From Sphingobacterium siyangense (lineage in GTDB: Bacteria > Bacteroidota > Bacteroidia > Sphingobacteriales > Sphingobacteriaceae): DNA of 64,000 nucleotides. A program made the translations under genes and the position numbers. Position 1 is the stretch's first letter, and the number at the start of each line of letters is the position of its first letter. Below, one piece after another: positions 57,235 through 64,000 of the stretch. The notes under the pieces are model-generated. The model ran no database searches and had not been told where the DNA came from. It saw only the letters and a list, made by a program, of their open reading frames with translations. The stretch spans positions 124,001 to 188,000 of the forward strand of contig NZ_VLKR01000002.1 of assembly GCF_007830445.1 (NCBI RefSeq), given 5' to 3'.

Positions 57235-58971
57235 ATGAAAATAAAAACGAAACTTACCTTTGGTGTAGGATCACTTTTTCTCATGATCTTTCTACTTGCC
57301 GCACTAAGTGGTTGGTATGTAAACCGGTTAAAAAAGGATACCGCAAATATACTGACAGCGAACTACAATACGCTGCTGTACGCCAAGAATATGTTATTGG
57401 CATTGGAGGAAATTCCTGTTGAAAAAGCTGCTTTTAATAATTTCCAGATTAATCTTGACAAACAACGGAAAAATGTTACCGAAGTCGGAGAGCAGCAAAC
57501 AACAAACGCAATTGCCAAACATTTTTTAAAACTGCGAGATAAGCCCTTAGATGTTACTATTGTCTCGTCTATCAGAAAGGATATTGCCTTGTTAATGGAA
57601 CAAAATATGACGGCAATTTCTCGGAAGAGTATTATTGCGGATCGCACCGCCGAACATGCAATTTTGGTCATTTCATTTGCCGGGGCGCTCTGTTTTATCA
57701 TTGCTTTTATATTGCTGGTCAATTTGCCGTCCAATATAGCTGACCCCATTGCAAAATTGACAGCGAGTATTCGACAGATTGCAGGACAGAACTACAAAGA
57801 GCGTATTCAGGTGCAGAGCGGAGGTGAGTTTGCCGAACTCGTCGCTTCATTTAATTCCATGGCAGAGAAACTTGAAGAATACGCTGAAAGTAAACTTGAA
57901 AAAATTTTAAAGGAAAAAAGACGAATTGAGTCTCTTGTTGATCATATGCATGATCCGGTGATAGGCTTCGACGAAGAGCGACGTGTCATTTTTGTCAACG
58001 AGGAAGCACTTCGCATCACAAATCTACATAAAGATCAACTTCTCGGAAGATCTGCTTTAGCGGTTTCAGATGAAAATGATCTTGCTAAGGATATTTTTAA
58101 AGATCTTTTTCTTCCTGTAGAAAAACGTGAAAAAAATGCTGTTAAAATTTATGCAGATGATAGAGAAAGCTATTTTGAAAAAGATGTTATCGATATCAAT
58201 GTTTTGCCTACGGGTGAACTTGAGCCAAAGTTTATCGGGCAGGTGGTTATCCTAAAGAATATTACGCCATTTAAGGAACTTGATCTTGCAAAAACAAACT
58301 TCATCGGTACTGTTTCGCACGAGTTCAAAACACCTATTGCGGCGATTCAGATGGGGGTTCAATTGTTGGAAAACGAGCAAATAGGTCATCTGAATACCGA
58401 GCAGCTCACGTTGTTAAATGGAATAAAAGATGATTCTAACCGCTTGCTTCAAATAACCGGTGAACTGTTAAATATGACGCAGGTTGAAAGTGGTTCTATT
58501 CAAATTAACTTACATACGACAGAAATACAGCCTATTATTGAATATGCTATCATGGCAAATCAATTTGCTGCGAATCAAAAAAATATCCACTTTGTTATCG
58601 AGGTAGGACCTAATGTGAAAGCTATATTTGCTGACAATGAGAAAACGGCCTGGGTTCTTACAAATTTTCTTTCCAATGCAATACGTTACTCCCATGAGGA
58701 TTCGCTTATTCGTATCGCAGTGGAAAACAGCGAACTTAAAACAAAATTTATCGTTACCGACAGTGGGCAAGGGATCGAGCCGAAATATCTGGATAAAATA
58801 TTTGCGCGTTACTTCCGTGTGCCAGGGTCAAAAAAGGGTGGAACAGGACTTGGTTTAAGTATTAGTAAGGAGTTTATAGAAGCGCAAGGTGGCGAAATTG
58901 GTGTTGAAAGTGATTATGGCGCAGGAAGTTCTTTCTATTTTTCATTGCGTACTGCGATTTCCGATAATTAA
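57235..58971 (+). CDS. HAMP-PAS sensor histidine kinase, kdp-linked
   Basis: 578 residues from the ATG at 57235 (GTG at 57226 is possible). Two membrane helices (about 8-30 and 140-165) enclose a periplasmic domain. HAMP (PSNIADPIAKLTASIRQIA), PAS (IESLVDHMHDPVIGFDEERRVIFVNEEA), DHp with phospho-acceptor in GTVSHEFKTPIAAIQ, and HATPase with G-boxes (VTDSGQGIEPK, GTGLGLSISKEF) follow. It follows the KdpD-sensor gene by 24 nt and most likely replaces the kinase half of KdpD. No response regulator is found in this window. Confidence 0.92.
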   Translation: MKIKTKLTFGVGSLFLMIFLLAALSGWYVNRLKKDTANILTANYNTLLYAKNMLLALEEIPVEKAAFNNFQINLDKQRKNVTEVGEQQTTNAIAKHFLKLRDKPLDVTIVSSIRKDIALLMEQNMTAISRKSIIADRTAEHAILVISFAGALCFIIAFILLVNLPSNIADPIAKLTASIRQIAGQNYKERIQVQSGGEFAELVASFNSMAEKLEEYAESKLEKILKEKRRIESLVDHMHDPVIGFDEERRVIFVNEEALRITNLHKDQLLGRSALAVSDENDLAKDIFKDLFLPVEKREKNAVKIYADDRESYFEKDVIDINVLPTGELEPKFIGQVVILKNITPFKELDLAKTNFIGTVSHEFKTPIAAIQMGVQLLENEQIGHLNTEQLTLLNGIKDDSNRLLQITGELLNMTQVESGSIQINLHTTEIQPIIEYAIMANQFAANQKNIHFVIEVGPNVKAIFADNEKTAWVLTNFLSNAIRYSHEDSLIRIAVENSELKTKFIVTDSGQGIEPKYLDKIFARYFRVPGSKKGGTGLGLSISKEFIEAQGGEIGVESDYGAGSSFYFSLRTAISDN

Positions 58972-59047
58972 TACCATATTAAACGATTCGTATCTGTTCA
59001 TACAGCACATTATGACAACATAATAAGGACGGATGAGAGGAGAACAA

Positions 59048-59095
59048 TTTTTGAGATTATAAGTGGCGCCGGCAAGCCACTTATAATCTCAAAAA
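59048..59095. terminator. Bidirectional terminator of kdp locus/AKR gene
   Basis: Perfect 20-bp arms (59048-59067 and 59076-59095) with 8-nt loop GCCGGCAA and T5/A5 ends, so active in both directions. It separates the kdp kinase (stop 58971) from the convergent aldo/keto reductase gene (stop 59100). Confidence 0.92.
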
Positions 59096-59099
59096 TGGA

Positions 59100-60101
59100 T
59101 TAATGGTTGACTAAAGCCATAGCACCTTCACTGTATCGTGCTCCGATATTGGGGTATTTAAGAAGTATTTCATCTATTTTTTTTAAATCATCATTCGATA
59201 ATTGTACATCAAGGGCACCAACATTTTCCTCCAGGTATTTTCTTTTTTTAGTTCCTGGAATAGGAATGATGTCATTTCCCTGTGCCAGTACCCAGGCTAA
59301 AGCGAGTTGTATTGGACTACAGTTTTTATCTTTTGCCACTAGGGAGAAGTTGGCGACTAAATGTGCATTGTTCAATGCATGTTCACCTTGATTTCGAGGT
59401 AAGGTTCTTCTAAAGTCGTCCGAAGCAAGATCTTCTAAATTTAAAGAATTGGAAAATAATCCACGCGCTAGAGGCGCATAAGGAATTAAACTTATCCCCA
59501 ATTTCCTTACGGTATGTAAGATTTCTTGTTCTACATCACGTGTAAGGAGCGAATATTCGCTCTGTAAAGCAGCTATAGGGTGTACGGTATTTGCTTTAAT
59601 GATTGATGCGGGAGATGCTTCGCTTAAACCCAAATACCTCACTTTTCCTTCTTTAACCAATTCTGCCATAGCGCCTACGGTCTCTTCGATAGGAATATTG
59701 GGGTCTACGCGGTGCGCATAATAAAGATCTATGGTATCGATTCCAAGGCGTTTTAAACTTTTTTCTACCGCTAATTTTATCCATTCGGGCGAGCCATCGA
59801 AATAGGTGTTTGCCGTACCACTTGGACCTGCTATTTCATCTTTAAAGCGAAATCCAAATTTTGTTGCAATAAAAACTTTGTCACGGTTGGGAACAAGCAC
59901 TTTTGAAATAAGTTCCTCATTGGCACCGTTGCCGTACATATCCGCGGTATCCCAAAAATTAATGCCGAGGTCCAATGCTCTTTCCAATGTTGCAATGCTC
60001 TCTTTTTCGTCCGTAGGTCCGTAAGCAAAGCTCATTCCCATACAACCTAATCCAATCGCAGAGAGTTTTTCATTTGTTGTTCCAAGATTTCTATATTTCA
60101 T
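59100..60101 (-). CDS. Aldo/keto reductase
   Basis: 333 residues from the ATG at 60101 ([20 protein letters not shown]). The longer in-frame reading to 60266 overlaps the AraC gene and is rejected. AKR barrel (PF00248): [12 protein letters not shown] with the catalytic Asp-Tyr, [10 protein letters not shown] (Lys), YYAHRVDP (His) and [18 protein letters not shown] as the NADP-binding loop. Reduces aldehydes/ketones with NADPH. It lies 83 nt downstream of the AraC-type regulator, same strand, and may be its target. Confidence 0.93.
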   Translation of the reverse strand: MKYRNLGTTNEKLSAIGLGCMGMSFAYGPTDEKESIATLERALDLGINFWDTADMYGNGANEELISKVLVPNRDKVFIATKFGFRFKDEIAGPSGTANTYFDGSPEWIKLAVEKSLKRLGIDTIDLYYAHRVDPNIPIEETVGAMAELVKEGKVRYLGLSEASPASIIKANTVHPIAALQSEYSLLTRDVEQEILHTVRKLGISLIPYAPLARGLFSNSLNLEDLASDDFRRTLPRNQGEHALNNAHLVANFSLVAKDKNCSPIQLALAWVLAQGNDIIPIPGTKKRKYLEENVGALDVQLSNDDLKKIDEILLKYPNIGARYSEGAMALVNH

Positions 60102-60183
60102 AATGATTACATTTTGTTCAATACAAAAGTACATATGGAACAAACGAAGCGAGTTAAGACAATCAAACAGATTGTTATACAAT

Positions 60184-61092
60184 TCAAACAGTATTGCTTC
60201 GGACTTGGTTTGGAGACATCCCGGTTTGCTTTTTGAAGAAATTGGTAAAATAGGATGGATATTCAAATCCTAGGCTGTAGGCAATATCCGATACATTCCA
60301 ATTGGTATGCAGCAACAAAGCTTTGGCTTCTTGGACCACACGGTTTGCAATATGTGTACTGGTGGTTTTGCCTGTGGCTTCTTTTACCGACCTATTGAGG
60401 TGATTGATATGAACCGAAAGCGCATGCGCATAATCTGCTGGGCTTTTCAATTGCAGGCTAAGTTGAAAGGTATTGATTGGAAATTGTCTTTCTAACAGCT
60501 CAAGAAATAGTCCCGATACCCTGGTCGATGCATTGGTATATGATCCAAAACTCGCTGCGGGACTCGATTTCATCGTTTCATGAATTAGAAGATGTAGATA
60601 ACTTCGCAACATATCATCTTTATGGATATAGCTCGAGTTCATTTCAACCATCATCTTTTGGAAGATTGTAGAAATTTCTGCTAATTGTGTTTCATCCGGA
60701 AAATAAATCGGATTGCTACCTATCTTGAACAGGGGAGAGTCTTTTAGACTTTCTATCCGTTCACTATGCTGTATAAATTCTTCTGTAAATACACAATACC
60801 ATCCGGATTGTTCTGAGGATTCGGGTTCCCAAGCATATGGAACAACCGGATTCGCAAATAACATGGCAGGTCTATCGATTTGTATCCACTTATCTGCGTA
60901 ATATAGTTTTCCACGCCCTATGATAAGGGAGGTTTTATAAAAATCGCGGCGATTGTACGGAGAGACGACAGTACAGGATTCCCTGCTGAAAACATTGAAA
61001 TGCCCAATTCCCGTATTATTTAGCGGCAAATCCAGATGAGTTAAACCTGGTTGCCTTTTGTAAAAATCTGTCACACTTTCGGCTGATTTCAT
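60184..61092 (-). CDS. AraC-family transcriptional regulator
   Basis: 302 residues. N-terminal cupin-like sensing domain (PF02311), then two helix-turn-helix motifs typical of AraC ([26 protein letters not shown] and [32 protein letters not shown]). Likely controls the adjacent aldo/keto reductase, since the two genes are in line with an 82-nt gap. The effector is unknown. A terminator-like hairpin sits just in front of its start codon. Confidence 0.93.
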   Translation of the reverse strand: MKSAESVTDFYKRQPGLTHLDLPLNNTGIGHFNVFSRESCTVVSPYNRRDFYKTSLIIGRGKLYYADKWIQIDRPAMLFANPVVPYAWEPESSEQSGWYCVFTEEFIQHSERIESLKDSPLFKIGSNPIYFPDETQLAEISTIFQKMMVEMNSSYIHKDDMLRSYLHLLIHETMKSSPAASFGSYTNASTRVSGLFLELLERQFPINTFQLSLQLKSPADYAHALSVHINHLNRSVKEATGKTTSTHIANRVVQEAKALLLHTNWNVSDIAYSLGFEYPSYFTNFFKKQTGMSPNQVRSNTV

Positions 61093-61103
61093 ATTACTAA
61101 ATT

Positions 61104-61147
61104 AAAAAAAGAGAAACAATCCTACGTCATAAACGGATCAGTTTCTC
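61104..61147 (-). terminator. Terminator-like hairpin in the AraC leader
   Basis: On the minus strand: 7-bp stem GAGAAAC/GTTTCTC with an inner ATCC/GGAT helix and central loop, then T7 (61110-61104), ending 12 nt before the AraC ATG (61092). Could be an attenuator or a stop for transcripts antisense to the arsC-like gene. Confidence 0.5.
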
Positions 61148-61212
61148 GAAAATGAATTCGAATATTTAGTTAGCCAATGGCATTTTATTTGAACTGTTTG
61201 TGATTTTGTTAC

Positions 61213-61220
61213 TATTTTTG
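61213..61220 (+). promoter_or_regulatory. -7 promoter element of the arsC-like gene
   Basis: TATTTTTG matches TAnnTTTG, with a TTG at 61189-61191 (21-nt spacer) as possible -33 element. 55 nt ahead of the ATG at 61276. Confidence 0.4.
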
Positions 61221-61275
61221 AGGGTATCCAATAATTGATTTTTTATCACAAGGATATCCTTTACATATTGCGACC

Positions 61276-61626
61276 ATGATTAAAATTTATCATAATAAAA
61301 ATTGTAGTAAGAGTTGTAATGCATTGGAGCTGCTACAGCATCAAGCTGTGGATATAGAAGTACAGGAGTACTTAAACGATGTTCCGACGAGAGGCCAATT
61401 GATTGAATTATTGGGTCAACTTGCTTTAAAACCTTTGGAACTTATCAGAAAAGGAGAACCGGTCTTTCAGGAAAAATTCCAAAATCTTCACTTGACAGAT
61501 GAGCAATGGATCGATGTGATGCTGGAGTATCCGATCTTGATTGAGCGCCCTATCGTTGTAAAGGACGGTGTAGCAGTAATTGGTCGACCTATCGAAAAAG
61601 TTTTAGCACTCATTGGTGCTAAGTGA
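61276..61626 (+). CDS. ArsC-family (arsenate reductase-like) protein
   Basis: 116 residues, glutaredoxin-like ArsC fold (PF03960): the reactive Cys10 in HNKNCSKSCNALELL and the conserved Arg in LIERPIVVKDGVAVIGRP. No ars operon partner (ArsB, ArsR) is adjacent, so it may be of the YfgD/Spx-related group rather than a dedicated arsenate reductase. Single gene. Confidence 0.88.
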   Translation: MIKIYHNKNCSKSCNALELLQHQAVDIEVQEYLNDVPTRGQLIELLGQLALKPLELIRKGEPVFQEKFQNLHLTDEQWIDVMLEYPILIERPIVVKDGVAVIGRPIEKVLALIGAK

Positions 61627-61787
61627 TGATGCTGGCTTGATTGTTGTGTTTTCCGTTGTATGAAACATTTTTTGAATATAGCTGCAGCCGTGTTGGATGT
61701 ACTTAAATTTTTTTTCTAATCACTAATTTTGGCTTTTTTTTGAACGGTTAAAGATATCTCCTATGATATTATTTTAATCGACATGAT

Positions 61788-62696
61788 TTAGTGGGTTATT
61801 TTTTTAAAGAGGCTATTTATGCTTACACCGACTTTATCAGGGTCTTGTTGGTGTATCCCATGGCTGTATCCTGGTAAAAGAATCAGTTCACAATTGTTAT
61901 TTTGTTTGATTAGATTTGCATAGTGTTTGATTCGAAGCTGGTCATAGGCATCAAACCAAAATCTATCATTTATTCCCAATTTACTGTTCATTTCTTTTTC
62001 ATATCGCTCGATAGGTCGATTGTAGGCGATGAATACGGTAACAGGGATATTTTTTAGAAGCGGTAAATCGGCATATTCTTTAAAAAAATGTTTTTCGCTG
62101 ACTGCCAGCTCTCTTTTCATTTCCAATTTTACACCCTCACCAAGGTTTTTGTCGTTTATCATATCTGAAAGCATTTTTACCCAGAGTTGTTGGTAACCTA
62201 TCTGGCTATTTGATGTTTCAGTAGCAATTGCGTCTTCTGTTTCTGTTAACATAAAATCGGTAGGATCGATGAGGACTAAGCCGGCAATTTCATCCGGATA
62301 TTTAGCTGTAAACAGCCTAACAAAAGCTCCGCCCAGCGAATGCCCGACGAGTAAATAGGGCGGTTTAATTTCTAAAGCGGATAGGATTAAATGTAATTTG
62401 TCCACGACATCTTGGTCAGATTTTAAGGATGGATCAGGATCCGAATTTCCTAAGCCATTTCTGTCATAACTGAAATACGGTATATTACTCATTAATTTGG
62501 GAAAAAGGACGGAAAAATTGTTCCCGCTCATGCCGATGCCACTTTCAAAAATGACGATTGGCTCGTTGGCTTTTCTTTTTTCCAACCCCTTTACCCAATA
62601 GGATGTTCGTATACCTTTAATATTAGCCGTTTCCTGCGCATACGTTTGTATGCCCCCAATGGAAACGAAGAATAGCATGATCGTCCAGGTTTTCAT
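61788..62696 (-). CDS. Exported alpha/beta-hydrolase
   Basis: About 302 residues from the ATG at 62696 (MKTWTIMLFFVSIGGIQTYAQ, a signal peptide); the in-frame start at 62714 is possible. Alpha/beta-hydrolase fold (PF12697): oxyanion region IVIFESGIGMSGNN, nucleophile elbow GHSLGG, acid Asp in LVLIDPTDFM or nearby, and a late His in PGYSHGIHQQDP. Periplasmic esterase, lipase or similar, substrate unknown. The next gene upstream on the same strand is another exported protein 41 nt away, so the two may be one transcript. Confidence 0.88.
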   Translation of the reverse strand: MKTWTIMLFFVSIGGIQTYAQETANIKGIRTSYWVKGLEKRKANEPIVIFESGIGMSGNNFSVLFPKLMSNIPYFSYDRNGLGNSDPDPSLKSDQDVVDKLHLILSALEIKPPYLLVGHSLGGAFVRLFTAKYPDEIAGLVLIDPTDFMLTETEDAIATETSNSQIGYQQLWVKMLSDMINDKNLGEGVKLEMKRELAVSEKHFFKEYADLPLLKNIPVTVFIAYNRPIERYEKEMNSKLGINDRFWFDAYDQLRIKHYANLIKQNNNCELILLPGYSHGIHQQDPDKVGVSINSLFKKITH

Positions 62697-62736
62697 ATTT
62701 ATTTTAAAGTTCAAATGAAAGGATGAATTTTCGCGT

Positions 62737-63363
62737 TTACCGTTTATTTATTAGTCCTGCAATATGTTCTTTAAGGTCATTGGTTGATTGTAGTCCAATG
62801 TCCGAAAATTGGTAATCATTTAGCATAAATTGGTGGAAGGTATCTTGTTCCAACAATATGGTTCTACCTTTTGAAAGGTTGTAAATTTTAGTGTTAATTA
62901 CGCTAATATCATGGTTTTCTTGCGTAAATGCTATAAAATCAATACGATAATCATCCCGTATTAAAGTGCCCTGACCAAAATAGTCGGGGTGGTTTCTTGA
63001 GACATTTCCAGCGTAAATTTTATTCGTTTGAGCTAAAGTCATCATAGACTCCTGCGGGGTTAATTTAACGACAATATTGCAGAAAGAATAATATTCCTTG
63101 TCATGAGGAGATTTGGTTACGCTAAATGTATAAATGATATAATTATCTGCTCCGAGCGATAATGAATCTACGATCACTTTGGTTCCTAAAGCCTGATAGG
63201 GTTTGACGTGGAAGTTGAAATTTTGTAGCGGTAAAATGTTGGCCTGCGGCGGTACCTTAGTATTATCTTTTTCGAGAAAATAGTTTGAATCTTTTACTTG
63301 TCCAATACTATTTTGAGAAAAGCAAATCAAGAAGACGATCCATATTCCTATAATTCTATGCAT
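62737..63363 (-). CDS. Exported protein of unknown function, 208 aa
   Basis: Signal peptide MHRIIGIWIVFLICFSQNSIGQ, then a soluble domain of about 185 residues with no membrane helix. Beta-rich patterns (NFHVKPYQALGTKVIVDSLSLG, YYSFCNIVVKLTPQESM) but no family I can name. It is in line with the alpha/beta-hydrolase gene 41 nt downstream. Confidence 0.7.
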   Translation of the reverse strand: MHRIIGIWIVFLICFSQNSIGQVKDSNYFLEKDNTKVPPQANILPLQNFNFHVKPYQALGTKVIVDSLSLGADNYIIYTFSVTKSPHDKEYYSFCNIVVKLTPQESMMTLAQTNKIYAGNVSRNHPDYFGQGTLIRDDYRIDFIAFTQENHDISVINTKIYNLSKGRTILLEQDTFHQFMLNDYQFSDIGLQSTNDLKEHIAGLINKR

Positions 63364-63531
63364 TGTTTTTATTTTATTGGTTATCTGATCCTGTCTAAAA
63401 TAAATACATAATCATGTATCATGATAGTGCTATTCGGTCAATATAGGGTTTACCTCGGTTAGTCAATATTATTTGTCGGTAAGCCCACATGCTTTTGGTG
63501 TATATGGCGTGGGCTTCTTTAGGACCCTATT

Positions 63532-64000
63532 TTAATGTGTTGTAGTTAACGATAAGATATTCTTTATTTGTACAATATGCCTGGTATTGTGATGAATAAT
63601 AAAGCGAAATATATCTCCTAAACGGAGCTGTATCCAGTTGCTGAAAGATAGCCTAATGCGAATTTTAGTTAAATCTTTTGACCTTGCCTTATCGAGTAGA
63701 TGAAGTAGTCTATTTTGCTGTTCTAAAAAAACTGGAATCGGTTCGGCGCTCTGCATAAGATTTCTGGGATCCATTTTTCGAAAAGTTTTGATCTTTTTTT
63801 CCTTATCATTTGGTAAAATAGAATTAGCAAAATAGTTTCCTAAAAAACCGCTTTTGAAATCAACATTGTGGCCAAGATTGCTTTCGGATATTTTTTTTGT
63901 GATTTCAGGTAAATAGAAACTTCCGTACAGATTCAGGTGCTGTATGCATTCGAGGATATTCCAGGACCCTTCATGAGGTCTTTTACGTAATGTCTCCTGA
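63532..64000 (-). CDS. DinB-family protein, 5' end beyond window
   Basis: The frame is open through the window edge on the minus strand; the first ATG inside the window (63774) is internal. The visible 155 residues include the DinB segment SWNILECIQHLNLYGSFYLP (a metal-binding His) and the C-terminal IIHHNTRHIVQIKNIL with two further His positions. This is a full DinB-like bundle, unlike the DUF1572 type at 29939. A weak hairpin (AAGCCCAC/GTGGGCTT, 63481-63516) follows the stop. Metal-dependent transferase or unknown; no clear partner. Confidence 0.82.
   Translation of the reverse strand, partial: QETLRKRPHEGSWNILECIQHLNLYGSFYLPEITKKISESNLGHNVDFKSGFLGNYFANSILPNDKEKKIKTFRKMDPRNLMQSAEPIPVFLEQQNRLLHLLDKARSKDLTKIRIRLSFSNWIQLRLGDIFRFIIHHNTRHIVQIKNILSLTTTH

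Overview
The window looks like chromosomal DNA of a Bacteroidota species, most likely Sphingobacteriaceae and probably Sphingobacterium. This is inferred from the protein families, the AT-rich intergenic DNA, promoters of the TTG-N20-TAnnTTTG type, SusC/Oar-like and BBP2 outer-membrane proteins, PF06580/LytTR two-component pairs and DUF1080/DUF1349/DUF4822 lipoproteins. I see no rRNA, tRNA, CRISPR array, IS element, phage gene or replication origin. It reads as ordinary chromosome with several transcriptional units and four recently broken genes.

Layout. 1-3.2 kb: an overlapping set of two GT4 glycosyltransferases and an LPG-synthase-type membrane protein. 3.4-12.1 kb: mostly single genes (EEP-fold phosphodiesterase, an ABC-F ATPase with one degenerate ATP site, a secreted protein, a 58-residue membrane protein, NhaA, a DEAD-box helicase, a VOC protein, an EamA transporter), mostly separated by strong hairpins. 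12.4-28.0 kb: two complete tripartite RND efflux operons (adaptor, permease, TolC-like). The first lies beside a LytTR two-component system and the second is headed by a TetR gene with a repeated operator-like motif. 28.1-34.3 kb: a GHKL ATPase, a DinB protein, a GNAT, a large beta-barrel protein with an atypical-kinase-like N-terminal region, and a LuxR-type regulator. 34.4-48.1 kb: small metabolic and regulatory genes, including two Crp/Fnr regulators, an HxlR/nitroreductase divergon and three of the four damaged genes (a methyltransferase, a TonB-dependent receptor and an outer-membrane protein). 49.7-59.0 kb: a complete kdp high-affinity K+ uptake locus with small upstream membrane-protein genes, kdpF-A-B-C, a BBP2 porin, a kinase-less KdpD sensor and a separate HAMP/PAS histidine kinase. 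59.1-64 kb: aldo/keto reductase, AraC regulator, ArsC-like protein, alpha/beta hydrolase, a secreted protein and a DinB protein cut by the window edge.

The most interesting signals are as follows. (1) Two unlinked Crp/Fnr genes are each followed by an almost identical 14-nt palindrome, exactly 26 nt upstream of a TTTG -7 core and 54-55 nt upstream of the next gene's ATG. (2) An outer-membrane Omp85-like barrel is joined to a region carrying GDWDRHxxN and PRDRD, motifs of secreted/atypical kinases. (3) The kdp locus contains unannotated small membrane proteins, a structured kdpF-kdpA spacer and a split KdpD without KdpE. (4) The ABC-F protein's second ATP site appears lost in all three of its elements. 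(5) Two in-frame stops, one homopolymer frameshift and one likely C-terminal frameshift lie within about 18 kb. No wholly new multi-gene system is evident.
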